Shown here piece by piece: positions 9,237-17,591 of a stretch of 64,000 nt of DNA; position 1 is the first letter of the stretch; every line of letters begins with the position of its first letter. This stretch comes from Psychrobacillus sp. OK032 (lineage in GTDB: Bacteria; Bacillota; Bacilli; Bacillales_A; Planococcaceae). Position numbers and translations under genes: made by a program. A model generated the notes under the pieces. That model was not told the DNA's origin. It did not search any database and was given only the letters and a program-made list of their open reading frames with translations. The stretch spans positions 310,001 to 374,000 of the forward strand of contig NZ_FOGY01000004.1 in NCBI RefSeq assembly GCF_900111345.1, read 5' to 3'.

Positions 9237-10523
9237 TTAAAGTGAAATAGTTTCAGTTACCACGGGACTTTCTGTCAATAAATGATCCCCGCTTGCCAAT
9301 TTCACAACCGTTCTATATAGTAATTCAGTTCCAAGAGCAATATCTTCCGGAGCTGAATATTCTTTCGGATTATGACTGATTCCATCTTTTGATCGAATAA
9401 AAATCATCGCATAATCGCAAACGTAGGACATCGCAAGCGAATCGTGGAAAGGACCACTCATAAGCTCAGGAGTATTGATCCCCATTTCCTCACTTTCACT
9501 TCTCATAATATTCATGATTTTATCGTTACAAAAACGAGGTTCACTCTTTGTATCTTCCGTAATTTTATAAGTTAAGCCGTGTTCATTCGCAATTTGGTTA
9601 ATTGATTGACGCAATTCACTTTCAATTTCATCTCTTCTTGTTTCATCGATGTCCCGTAAGTCCACAGTAAATGTTACTTGTTCTGGAATAATATTACGTG
9701 AATCTGGAAACACCTTTAAACTTCCGACCGTTCCTACGGTTGGCGCGCCGGGAATTTTACTTGTCAGTTCATTTAGTTTAACAATTACTTTTGCCGCACC
9801 AACGAGAGCATCTTGGCGCATTGGCATTGGAACTGATCCCGCATGACCTGCAAGCCCCGTCAATTCAACTGTCAGCCATAATGGACCCGATATTCCAGTA
9901 ACGATTCCAACTGCCTCGCCTTTAGCTTCTAATACTGGTCCTTGTTCTATATGAAGTTCTAAAAACGCAGCAATTTTAGAAAGATCATATTCAGATTCCT
10001 TGAATTTATCGGGATCACACCCAAATTCAATTAACGCTTCTCTTCTTGTAACACCATCTTTGTCTTGTCGATCTAATTCTCCATCTTCTAGCTTGCCGAG
10101 TATCCCTCTTACTCCAAATAATCCTTTATTAAATCTACATCCTTCTTCATCCGAGAATGCCGCTACTTCAATAGAAATAGAAGGGGTAATCTTTTGTTCT
10201 TGTAATGTTTGAACTACTTCAAGGGCTCCAAGAACACCCAGAACGCCATCGTACCTCCCACCATAAGGTTGAGAGTCGATATGTGATCCGAGCATAAGCG
10301 CTGGTGCATCAGGAATTTCTCCTTCCAACCGTCCTATTAAGTTTCCAAAGTTATCAATTCTCGCCGAAAGGCCGACCTCTTCCATCCAACTTTTCACTTT
10401 TAATACGGCTTCTTTATCTTTCTTCGAGTGCGCTAGTCTAGAAACACCTGTATCCCCAATTTTTCCAATTTCAGCAAGTTCTATTAGTTTCCCATTTATT
10501 CTTTCAGCATTTATAGTTAGCAT
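9237..10523 (-). CDS. M20 Zn-dependent hydrolase, N-carbamoyl-L-amino acid hydrolase / allantoate amidohydrolase family
   Basis: A 428-residue member of the AmaB/AllC/beta-ureidopropionase branch of M20. Metal ligands are visible in LMLGSHIDSQPYGGRYDG, in FSDEEGCRF, in LELHIEQGPVLE and near the C-terminus in GISHNPKE. The family removes the carbamoyl group from N-carbamoyl amino acids or hydrolyses allantoate, releasing ammonia and CO2. ATG at 10523 is preferred because GAGAGGGG lies twelve bases upstream; the open frame reaches back to a TTG that overlaps this site. It follows the symporter gene by 45 bases and is probably co-transcribed, which suggests the symporter imports its substrate. 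Confidence 0.88.
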   Translation of the reverse strand: MLTINAERINGKLIELAEIGKIGDTGVSRLAHSKKDKEAVLKVKSWMEEVGLSARIDNFGNLIGRLEGEIPDAPALMLGSHIDSQPYGGRYDGVLGVLGALEVVQTLQEQKITPSISIEVAAFSDEEGCRFNKGLFGVRGILGKLEDGELDRQDKDGVTRREALIEFGCDPDKFKESEYDLSKIAAFLELHIEQGPVLEAKGEAVGIVTGISGPLWLTVELTGLAGHAGSVPMPMRQDALVGAAKVIVKLNELTSKIPGAPTVGTVGSLKVFPDSRNIIPEQVTFTVDLRDIDETRRDEIESELRQSINQIANEHGLTYKITEDTKSEPRFCNDKIMNIMRSESEEMGINTPELMSGPFHDSLAMSYVCDYAMIFIRSKDGISHNPKEYSAPEDIALGTELLYRTVVKLASGDHLLTESPVVTETISL

Positions 10524-10568
10524 CTTCTCTTTATCCCCTCTCAATTTTAGTATAGAAACAATAGTCGG

Positions 10569-12047
10569 TTATTTAGCTTCTTCTAATTTAGTATGTTTTA
10601 TTGAAGCGAATACTCTTGAACCTATACTCACAATAAGCATGATTACAATGTTCGAGGTTAATGCAACAAAGGAACCATTGATATCTTGTACCCACTGAGG
10701 TGCATGTGGCAACAAATCTCCTATTCCAATTCCTTTCAACGTCATAATCAAAACAACGATGACACCTGTCACAATGCCCATGAATGCTCCTTCTTTTGTG
10801 ATCATATTGTTTCTTTGAATACTTAGAAACAATGCTGGAGCCAGTTGAACAATCAGACTATAGGACATAATATTTAATATGGCCATCGCCCCTCCGCCCG
10901 TTATTGTGAAATATAGAGCGATAAGTGAAATTAACACGATGAATAGTTTAGAAACAGTCAACAAATGCTTGTCAGAAGCTTTCGGAACAATAACCTTATA
11001 TAGGTTTTGTGTAAGCCCTGCAGCGCTCGACATAAGCATGACGGAACATGGAACTAAAGCGGTTAACAGACCAGCTGCCCCGATAATTCCGATAACCCAG
11101 GGATCGAACGTCTTGATAGCTAAGGTAAGGAGGGCAAGATCACCTTGTGCTGCATCAAGTTCAGGAATCACTGTAATGGCTGCAAATCCGACAAAGAAAA
11201 TAAAGAGTAATAGAATTGTATACAAAGGTAACGTAATTGCGTTTTTCCGCAAACTTTTCGCACTTTTCGCTGATAAAATTACCATAAATGAAGTTGGAAG
11301 AATATAAAATCCGATTGCGTTAAAAATAACAGTGGAAGTAAACCACGAATTACTAAACCCAGTCTCCGGCAATGTCAGGAGCTCAGGCTTTACCATTTCA
11401 ACCGCTTCGAACATCGGCTTGATTCCACCGAAATAATGAAATGGGATGTAAATTCCCAGAAAGATAACAACTATTAAAATCATGAAGTCTTTTATGATCG
11501 CCGTCCAGGCTGAACCATGGATACCTGAAACCATAACGTATGTGGCAACAACGGTCGCCCCAATACAACTTGCTACAACAGGAGAAATCGTACCATAAGA
11601 TGCTTGAGACACAATGATTCCAAGCCCTTTAAATTGAATAACGATGTATGGAATGAGTGCCACACACCCTACTATTGCTACTAATACGCCCAAAGCAGTA
11701 CTTTTATATTTAGAAACAAAGTAGTCCGGCTGTGAGATAAGGTTGTTTTCTTTACAGTACTTCCAAATTTTAGGTACGAACCAGTAAGATAGTACATAAG
11801 CAAGAAAGATATAAGCTGGCACGTAATAAACGGCGGCACCTCGTGTGAATGTCCATCCGCTCCCCCCCAGGAAAGTGAAAGTTGTATACACTTCTCCTGC
11901 TATTAAAAAGAAGATAAACAGTGTTCCGAACCCTCGCCCTCCAACAGTCCATTGCTCCATGCTCATCTCTTTTCCTCGAGTAGATGATATTCCAAGATAA
12001 AGAGCTAACAATAGAGTTAAGCTAATAATAATTAATGAGATATTCAT
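10569..12047 (-). CDS. sodium:solute symporter (SSS family)
   Basis: A 492-residue membrane protein with about 13 hydrophobic helices, the usual topology of the PanF/PutP superfamily (YhjB-like). The segment FFLIAGEVYTTFTFLGGSGW and the later PCSVMLMSSAAGLTQNLYK are typical of the inverted-repeat core. It should import an organic solute, probably an amino-acid derivative, with Na+. The start overlaps the stop of the DUF3311 gene by four bases (ATGA), as in the yhjC-yhjB pair of B. subtilis. It heads a set with three hydrolases. Substrate is inferred only from these neighbours. Confidence 0.92.
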   Translation of the reverse strand: MNISLIIISLTLLLALYLGISSTRGKEMSMEQWTVGGRGFGTLFIFFLIAGEVYTTFTFLGGSGWTFTRGAAVYYVPAYIFLAYVLSYWFVPKIWKYCKENNLISQPDYFVSKYKSTALGVLVAIVGCVALIPYIVIQFKGLGIIVSQASYGTISPVVASCIGATVVATYVMVSGIHGSAWTAIIKDFMILIVVIFLGIYIPFHYFGGIKPMFEAVEMVKPELLTLPETGFSNSWFTSTVIFNAIGFYILPTSFMVILSAKSAKSLRKNAITLPLYTILLLFIFFVGFAAITVIPELDAAQGDLALLTLAIKTFDPWVIGIIGAAGLLTALVPCSVMLMSSAAGLTQNLYKVIVPKASDKHLLTVSKLFIVLISLIALYFTITGGGAMAILNIMSYSLIVQLAPALFLSIQRNNMITKEGAFMGIVTGVIVVLIMTLKGIGIGDLLPHAPQWVQDINGSFVALTSNIVIMLIVSIGSRVFASIKHTKLEEAK

Positions 12048-12244
12048 TCGGTTTCACCTTCCCTATTATCTGGATCCAGTTTATATACAATGACTAATAA
12101 CATTGGTGATAGTACCATCCAAAGTACGAGCCAAAACAATAAAAACGGCATTCCAAGGATATACGGTTCAATACGGTTTGCCCAAGGTAAGAAACCTAAA
12201 AAACCGATAAAAGGAATTAAAATTAATAGTTGAATGTACTTCAT
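12044..12244 (-). CDS. DUF3311 small membrane protein, symporter partner
   Basis: A 66-residue protein with two hydrophobic segments (about residues 5-22 and 31-55) and a charged tail, matching DUF3311 (YhjC-like). These genes sit next to SSS-family symporters, and a small-subunit role is the usual assumption. The ATG follows AGGAGG. The stop overlaps the symporter start by four bases, which implies translational coupling. A perfect cre site lies 55 bases upstream and a TTTACAC motif 20 bases upstream, so the promoter of the whole hydrolase operon is here. Confidence 0.85.
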   Translation of the reverse strand: MKYIQLLILIPFIGFLGFLPWANRIEPYILGMPFLLFWLVLWMVLSPMLLVIVYKLDPDNREGETE

Positions 12245-12298
12245 AAAGCTCCTCCTAACTCAATTTACACTGCAAAAATAAGAGCAATTATTTTATTT

Positions 12299-12312
12299 TG
12301 AAATCGCTTTCA
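12299..12312. promoter_or_regulatory. CcpA cre site upstream of the symporter/hydrolase operon
   Basis: TGAAATCGCTTTCA fits the cre consensus TGWAANCGNTNWCA at all 14 positions. It lies 55 bases upstream of the DUF3311 start, where CcpA binding would repress the leftward operon under good carbon supply. Confidence 0.7.
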
Positions 12313-12432
12313 TTAGATTAAACATTGTGCTTTGTGCTGATATCGAGAAATTCCCATGGAATTCTGATTATTATTTAGCACATTCTTCAATACCAATGCT
12401 TAAATAGCTAGATTGTATTCTGCTATCCTCGA

Positions 12433-13656
12433 TTACTCTTCACCTTTCAGAAAGCGCAAAGCTGCATCTCTATAAATCGCCGTAGTTACCGCTAGTTCTT
12501 CTATGTCGATGTACTCGTTAATTTGGTGAGGGATATCCCTGTCGCCTGCTCCGATTGTCACAATAGGTATACCATGCATATGAAGGAACGTCCCATCAGT
12601 CGCCCCAGGAACCCCATTGTAAATAGGCTTCTCTCCTGTCACCGATTCAACTGCATCATAAATAGCCTTTACGACAGGATCATCGGCATCTGTAATCGTA
12701 GAAGGTCTATTATCCAAGATTGTCAATTCCAGGTTAAAATCCGAATCATCTTCTTTGAGCCTCTGAATAATAGCATTGATTTTTCCTAATAGTTCATCAT
12801 GGTTTTGCTTTGGTACTGTTCGAATATCAAGCGTCATCATACAGTGATCTGGTATGACATTTATTTGTGCGTCGCCTTTTACAGGCGCTTGTAAAATGGT
12901 TGGTGTAATTGAAGGCCACTTTAAGTACGGATCTTCACCCAATCTGGCTTGCTCTTCCTTCTCTAGCTTTTCCAGTTCCACTATGAGTCTCGCCATTCGC
13001 CAATTTGGATTAATACCGCTCCAGGATATTGCACCGTGTGCCATTTTTCCATATACATCTATTCGTATACGCATAGCTCCTCGCTGTGCAATACAGACAT
13101 TATTTTCTTCTGGCTCGCAAATGATTGCACCATCTACATCATTTGCCCAACCTTGCTTTATGAAGTGCTTGATACCAATCATTAGCCCCTCTTCATCTAC
13201 AGGGATACACAGAATTATTTTTCCAGTAAACTCCTCTTTATCCTGAATAAGTGAGTGAACCGCTGTGATCATGCACGCCAAATTCCCCTTCGTATCGTTC
13301 GTTCCTCTACCGTACATCCTTCCGTCCACAATATGAGCACTAAAAGGATCATACGTCCAAGCGTCCTTATCGCCTTCGGTCACAACATCCGTATGGCCTT
13401 CGAAAAGAAGTGTTTTTCCCGGTTTTCCAGAATCGACAATACCAATAACATTCGGTCTGCCTGGAATCACCTCTTCTACATGCGTTTCAATCCCTCTATC
13501 TCTCAGATATTGTGCAACATACAATGCCACTTTCGTTTCATTACCATACGGATCATTGTCTCTATAAACACTCGGAATGCGAACAAGATCTGTCGTTAGA
13601 TTAATCACTGCCTCCCGATCACGTGTATACGTGTCGTACTCTACGTTTGTTTTCAT
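12433..13656 (-). CDS. M20 family deacylase/peptidase (ArgE/DapE type)
   Basis: A 407-residue metallohydrolase of the ArgE/DapE/carboxypeptidase G2 type. The metal-binding LLFEGHTDVVTEG, the bridging aspartate in GRGTNDTKGNLA, the catalytic/ligand pair in IPVDEEG and the final histidine in DIPHQINEYID are all visible. It removes an acyl group from an amino acid or cleaves a dipeptide; the substrate is unknown. The ATG follows AGAGGGAG. It is a single gene upstream of, and pointing toward, the DUF3311-symporter operon, with a 190-base gap holding the cre site, so it is transcribed separately or reads into that operon. Confidence 0.87.
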   Translation of the reverse strand: MKTNVEYDTYTRDREAVINLTTDLVRIPSVYRDNDPYGNETKVALYVAQYLRDRGIETHVEEVIPGRPNVIGIVDSGKPGKTLLFEGHTDVVTEGDKDAWTYDPFSAHIVDGRMYGRGTNDTKGNLACMITAVHSLIQDKEEFTGKIILCIPVDEEGLMIGIKHFIKQGWANDVDGAIICEPEENNVCIAQRGAMRIRIDVYGKMAHGAISWSGINPNWRMARLIVELEKLEKEEQARLGEDPYLKWPSITPTILQAPVKGDAQINVIPDHCMMTLDIRTVPKQNHDELLGKINAIIQRLKEDDSDFNLELTILDNRPSTITDADDPVVKAIYDAVESVTGEKPIYNGVPGATDGTFLHMHGIPIVTIGAGDRDIPHQINEYIDIEELAVTTAIYRDAALRFLKGEE

Positions 13657-13966
13657 ATAATCTCCCTCTCCAATTTTTTCACATACAAATACACCCTTCT
13701 AGTTCTCTACCTACAAATTACGCTCAAACTGATGAAGATGTAATAACTCGAAAAATACAGCAATAATAAAACATAAAGAAGACTAGGTTGATTATTCAGA
13801 ATATTTCTAACTAATTTTATTAAGTATTCTCTTTCATTTAATTAGACAAAGTGTAAATGCTTCACCAATAAATTTATACAGATTGCCTATATGTGGAGAA
13901 AACTAGTCTCAACCCCTTGTTTACCGTTCCCTATAAAACTATTAAAGCGGCACTGTTATGCACCTT

Positions 13967-14041
13967 AAACACTTGTGTAAATTCAGTATGAGAAATCCAT
14001 AGTCTTGGTTAAAGACAAAATTGAAAACACCTGTGTAAATT
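13967..14041. repeat. paired 17-bp direct repeats AAACACYTGTGTAAATT
   Basis: Two copies, at 13967-13983 and 14025-14041, differ at one base and lie 58 bases apart. Each contains a small ACAC-NN-GTGT inverted repeat. They are plausible binding sites of one regulator, probably a dimer bound twice; related sequences occur at other promoters in the window. Confidence 0.55.
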
Positions 14042-14350
14042 GAAGAAAATGTTTACATAAACTGAGCGAAAGTACATTTTAAGGGGCAGTCGGAGCCATA
14101 AGACTATCAGCTTGACTTATGACGAGCTGCATCCCGAAGTGTCGAAGTAGGTTTCCAAAGAATTATTTATATCAAAAAAATACGAATAGAAATTTCCCCA
14201 TGTATTCGCACTTGAAACGCTTAGCCCTTACACATTTTTAACACTTTGTATAATTCAATTTCATATCAATTTACAACTTGTCCAGAAAAACTTATTTTCA
14301 TTTGTGTATAATTAAAATAACAACTTATAAGAATATTCTAATAAAATTTA

Positions 14351-14364
14351 TGAAAGCGCTTTTA
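14351..14364 (+). promoter_or_regulatory. cre-like site upstream of the amino-acid permease
   Basis: TGAAAGCGCTTTTA matches the cre consensus at 13 of 14 positions. It lies 126 bases before the permease start, so CcpA control of that gene is plausible. Confidence 0.5.
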
Positions 14365-14489
14365 TGACAGAGAGGAGGAAATAATATCACACGCTATGAA
14401 TATTACTTGCACATCAATTAATGGACAGGTTACGCTAATTTAAGAATGGAATTTTAGGAGAACCACGACTTTCACAAGGGGGAATGTAA

Positions 14490-15899
14490 ATGACGAGTCA
14501 ACAAGAACAGTTAAAATCCGACTTAAAGATCCGACATATCAGTATGATTTCCATTGCTGGAGTTATCGGCGCAGGTTTATTTATCGGAAGTGGTGCAGTC
14601 ATTAATGCTTCAGGACCGGGTGCAATTTTGTCTTACGCATTTGCGGGGGCAATTGTCGTATTGGTAATGAGAATGCTTGGTGAAATGGCGGCAGCCCATC
14701 CAACAAGCGGCTCATTTTCAACATACGCGAGCGACGCGATCGGACCATGGGCAGGTTTTACTATCGGATGGTTGTATTGGTTTTTCTGGGTCGTCGTAAT
14801 TGCGATTGAAGCTATTGCAGGTGCAGCTATTATGCAATATTGGATACCAGATTTTCCTCTTTGGCTAATGGCACTCATCTTAACTGTTTTATTAACGCTT
14901 ACAAATCTTTTTTCCGTGAAGTCCTTTGGTGAATTCGAGTATTGGTTTTCACTCATAAAAGTTATTAGTATCGGTTTATTCCTTGTTCTCGGTCTTTGTG
15001 TAATTTTTGGATGGTATCCTGGTGTAAACGCACCTGGAACGGTAAATCTCTTAGGTGCTGGTGGATTCATGCCAACCGGATTCGGTTCCGTTTTGTTAGG
15101 CATTACAGTAGTCATCTTTTCGTTCATGGGTACTGAAATCGTTGCCATTGCAGCTGGTGAATCAGAGCATCCAGCAAAAGCGGTGCGGATTGCAACAAAT
15201 AGCGTCATTTGGCGTATTCTGATCTTCTATATAGGCTCTATCGCGCTAGTCGTTACACTATTACCATGGAATTCGGCTAATATACTCGTTAGTCCGTTCG
15301 TAGCAGTTCTCGATTATATCGGTATTCCAGCTGCCGCTCAGATTATGAACTTTGTTGTGCTAACAGCAGTTCTTTCATGCTTAAATTCTGCTTTATATGC
15401 AAATTCTCGTATGTTGTTCGGGATGGCCAAGAAAGGCGATGCTCCAAAAGCATTTCTAAAGCTAAGCAAGAAAGGTGTTCCTGTCCGAGCAATCCTGTTC
15501 AGTACATTATTTTCATATGTTGCGGTGATCTTTAGCTATGCTTCTCCTGACAAAATATTTTTGTTTTTAATAAATTCATCGGGGGCTGTGGCGCTATTAG
15601 TCTACCTCGTCATCGCATTCTCCCATCTACGAATGCGAAGAAAGTTGGAAAAGGAGAACCCGGAAGTACTTCAACTTAAGATGTGGCTATTCCCTTACTT
15701 GACGTATGCAACTATCTTTATTATCACGGGTATCTATGTCGCAATGCTCATCATTGAATCTTTGCGAATACAAGCTCTGCTCACTTTGCTGATCGCTAGC
15801 TTGACCATTGCTTCTTATTTCATTTTTGTTCGGAAGAAAGATAGAGTCGGGGAATTGAAGGAAGGTATTTTACAAACTTCTTCAAGGACGATTCGCTAG
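14490..15899 (+). CDS. APC-superfamily amino acid permease
   Basis: A 469-residue transporter with about 12 hydrophobic helices. The unwound first helix GVIGAGLFIGSGAVINASGP is the hallmark of the amino-acid:proton symporter (AAT) branch that includes GabP, AnsP and RocE. It imports an amino acid with protons; the substrate is not determined by the sequence, but GABA, beta-alanine or a similar compound would fit the catabolic neighbours. The ATG follows AAGGGGG. It is a single gene with a strong terminator directly behind it and a near-cre site upstream. Confidence 0.92.
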   Translation: MTSQQEQLKSDLKIRHISMISIAGVIGAGLFIGSGAVINASGPGAILSYAFAGAIVVLVMRMLGEMAAAHPTSGSFSTYASDAIGPWAGFTIGWLYWFFWVVVIAIEAIAGAAIMQYWIPDFPLWLMALILTVLLTLTNLFSVKSFGEFEYWFSLIKVISIGLFLVLGLCVIFGWYPGVNAPGTVNLLGAGGFMPTGFGSVLLGITVVIFSFMGTEIVAIAAGESEHPAKAVRIATNSVIWRILIFYIGSIALVVTLLPWNSANILVSPFVAVLDYIGIPAAAQIMNFVVLTAVLSCLNSALYANSRMLFGMAKKGDAPKAFLKLSKKGVPVRAILFSTLFSYVAVIFSYASPDKIFLFLINSSGAVALLVYLVIAFSHLRMRRKLEKENPEVLQLKMWLFPYLTYATIFIITGIYVAMLIIESLRIQALLTLLIASLTIASYFIFVRKKDRVGELKEGILQTSSRTIR

Positions 15900-15910
15900 T
15901 CGTAATAAAA

Positions 15911-15948
15911 CAGACGGTATCGCTAATGTAGCGATACCGTCTGTTTTT
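15911..15948. terminator. bidirectional terminator between the permease and DinB genes
   Basis: A perfect 13-bp stem CAGACGGTATCGC / GCGATACCGTCTG with a seven-base loop, A-rich on the left and TTTTT on the right, lies between two convergent genes. It can stop transcription from both. Confidence 0.92.
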
Positions 15949-15959
15949 CGAATCATTGT

Positions 15960-16496
15960 TTAGCTTTTGGGATACGCTTCGTCACTAATATACCTGTCTT
16001 TTATAATATTACAATGATGAAGCTCATGACCAGCAATAATAGCTATGAGTGCACGGACAGATACTTCCGTATTATTGGCAGTTCCGCGACGAAGCAAATC
16101 TTCCTGCGCTAAGCTTTGAATAAGGTGAATTGTAGATTGGCGGATAATGTACAAATTTTGGAGAAGGTCTTTTATTGACTGTTTATCAAATGATGCATTT
16201 TGGACATATTCATTCTCGTTATAACCTGGAAGAGAAACAGTCTCCCCTCGTGCGATGGAAAGGAGCCTATACGCCATTATGCGCTCTGTATCTCCCATAT
16301 GCCCAAGCACTTCTTTTATGCTCCATTTTTTTGGAGCGTAACGAAAATGGGCTTGATCATCAGAAATGTCCAGTAGTAAGCCAATTGTCTTTTCCATTTG
16401 CTTTCTTAAATTTTGTACAAAGTCCCCAACAGGTACTAATTTTACATAACTTGAATAATATGGTGCATACTCATCTTCCCCAAGCAATTTGTACAT
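15960..16496 (-). CDS. DinB-family (DinB_2) four-helix metalloprotein
   Basis: A 178-residue DinB/YfiT-like protein. The three-histidine metal site is visible: one histidine in EVLGHMGDTER (about residue 67) and two in AGHELHHCNI near residue 157. Family members include thiol (bacillithiol) transferases and many proteins of unknown role. The ATG follows AAAGGAG. It is 47 bases downstream of a GNAT gene on the same strand and probably co-transcribed. Function beyond the fold cannot be assigned. Confidence 0.85.
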   Translation of the reverse strand: MYKLLGEDEYAPYYSSYVKLVPVGDFVQNLRKQMEKTIGLLLDISDDQAHFRYAPKKWSIKEVLGHMGDTERIMAYRLLSIARGETVSLPGYNENEYVQNASFDKQSIKDLLQNLYIIRQSTIHLIQSLAQEDLLRRGTANNTEVSVRALIAIIAGHELHHCNIIKDRYISDEAYPKS

Positions 16497-16543
16497 TTAG
16501 ATTCTCCTTTACTTTTAATACTTTTACATATTCGATGACTCTT

Positions 16544-17116
16544 CTATTTATTCGTTTTACCAATTTTGATAGGATCAAGATCTTCTTTTATGATGGAGTA
16601 CATATATAAATCATCGAATTTACCGCATGTATATTCATAATGTCTTAGCAGTCCTTCTCTTTGAAACCCTTGTTTTTCTACTAGTTTTTGGGATGGAAGA
16701 TTAGTTGGTTCAATTAATGCCTCAATTCTTTCTAACTGAAAATGCTTATAACCATAATTAACAACAGCCTCCAAAGCTTCACTAGCTATCCCTTTACCCC
16801 AGTATTCTTTGCTTAATTCATATCCAATTTCGGCTCGGTAATGTTTGGTGCTCCTATTCAGAAAACCACAACTTCCTATTACCTTACCAGAATCTTTTAG
16901 TGTGATTCCCCATCTAATACCTGTCCCTTCTATGTATATAGATTGATACCATCTAATTTCATCCCATACGTCTTCTACTGTTTCAAAAGGCTCTAGCCCC
17001 ATAGGCTTCACGACATCATGATCAGTCAAATATGTATACATATCTTTAGCATCGTCTATTGTTACTTCCCTTAAGATTAATCTGCTTGTTTCTATTATAG
17101 GAAATTCTTTTTCCAT
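16544..17116 (-). CDS. GNAT N-acetyltransferase (RimJ/RimL type)
   Basis: A 190-residue acetyl-CoA-dependent N-acetyltransferase. It opens with the RimJ/RimL pattern ETSRLILREVTIDDAKDMY; the acetyl-CoA-binding motif A is YWGKGIASEALEAVVNYGY at about residues 119-137, followed by NLPSQKLVEKQGFQREG. These enzymes acetylate protein N-termini or small amines; the acceptor is unknown. It has an AAAGGAGGGA ribosome site and lies upstream of the DinB gene in the same direction. Confidence 0.9.
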   Translation of the reverse strand: MEKEFPIIETSRLILREVTIDDAKDMYTYLTDHDVVKPMGLEPFETVEDVWDEIRWYQSIYIEGTGIRWGITLKDSGKVIGSCGFLNRSTKHYRAEIGYELSKEYWGKGIASEALEAVVNYGYKHFQLERIEALIEPTNLPSQKLVEKQGFQREGLLRHYEYTCGKFDDLYMYSIIKEDLDPIKIGKTNK

Positions 17117-17291
17117 TGAATTTCCCTCCTTTCAAATTCCGGTTTAATTCGTTGAATTCTTGCATTGCAATAAATCACTCATAGCTTCTTCTATTCGCGT
17201 AATCAACTAGATTTCCCTTTATTTTATATGCGCATTCTTTCCCGTCAGGAAAAACCTATAGATAGCTTTCCTTGAACATCACGTAAGAGAA

Positions 17292-17511
17292 ATTAAAATT
17301 GGAGAACTAGCTTTAAAAACTGGCATTACTAGGCGAACTATTGATCATTATATCAATCTTGCTTAATAGAAGCTGAATGTTCTAATTCGAATTATCGTTA
17401 CTATTCTATAAAGCTATTGGGCGGTTTAAGTTCATTCAGAAAAGGAAAGCTGAAGGAATACCTTTAGAAAAGATTAATAATGTGTTAGAAAGGGTAAAAG
17501 GACAAAGCTAA
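17292..17511 (+). pseudogene. remnant of a MerR-family regulator
   Basis: Reading forward, KIGELALKTGITRRTIDHY is a clear MerR helix-turn-helix, followed by INLA and a stop. The family pattern resumes in another frame with RFKFIQKRKAEGIPLEKI and ends in KINNVLERVKGQS. The expected ATG is ATT, there are in-frame stops, and part of the middle is lost. It lies just before a YhdP-like CNNM gene, the same neighbourhood as the MerR gene yhdQ in B. subtilis. It is a decayed gene, almost certainly non-functional. Confidence 0.75.
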
Positions 17512-17552
17512 CCACACACGCATTATTCCAACCATTATTATACTTATCACAT

Positions 17553-17591
17553 AGGAGGTGAGGTCTTACTTTATAGTAAGACAACATATTG
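17553..17591 (+). promoter_or_regulatory. Shine-Dalgarno sequence separated from the start codon by a 20-nt hairpin
   Basis: AGGAGGTG at 17553-17560 is followed by a perfect hairpin, GTCTTACT-TTAT-AGTAAGAC (17563-17582), and then the TTG start at 17589. Linear spacing is 28 bases, too long for normal initiation. If the hairpin folds, the effective gap is 8 bases, the optimal distance. There is no T-tract, so it is not a terminator. See the finding. Confidence 0.6.

Larger units (their letters stand above)
13657..14489. other. long divergent regulatory region with repeated GTGTAAAT motifs
   Basis: No gene is seen in these 830 bases between the divergent M20 and permease genes. It contains GACAAAGTGTAAATGC (13845), two near-identical AAACACYTGTGTAAATT copies (13967 and 14025), a GTTTACATAAAC palindrome (14051), CACTTTGTATAATTCAAT near 14240, and a near-cre site at 14351. 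A GC-richer patch at 14081-14155, with a CAGCT...AGCTG hairpin, looks foreign to the AT-rich rest. Confidence 0.5.

Noticed and set aside
17563-17582. Hairpin before the CNNM gene as a terminator or attenuator
   Set aside because: There is no T-tract, and it lies between a strong SD sequence and the start codon.
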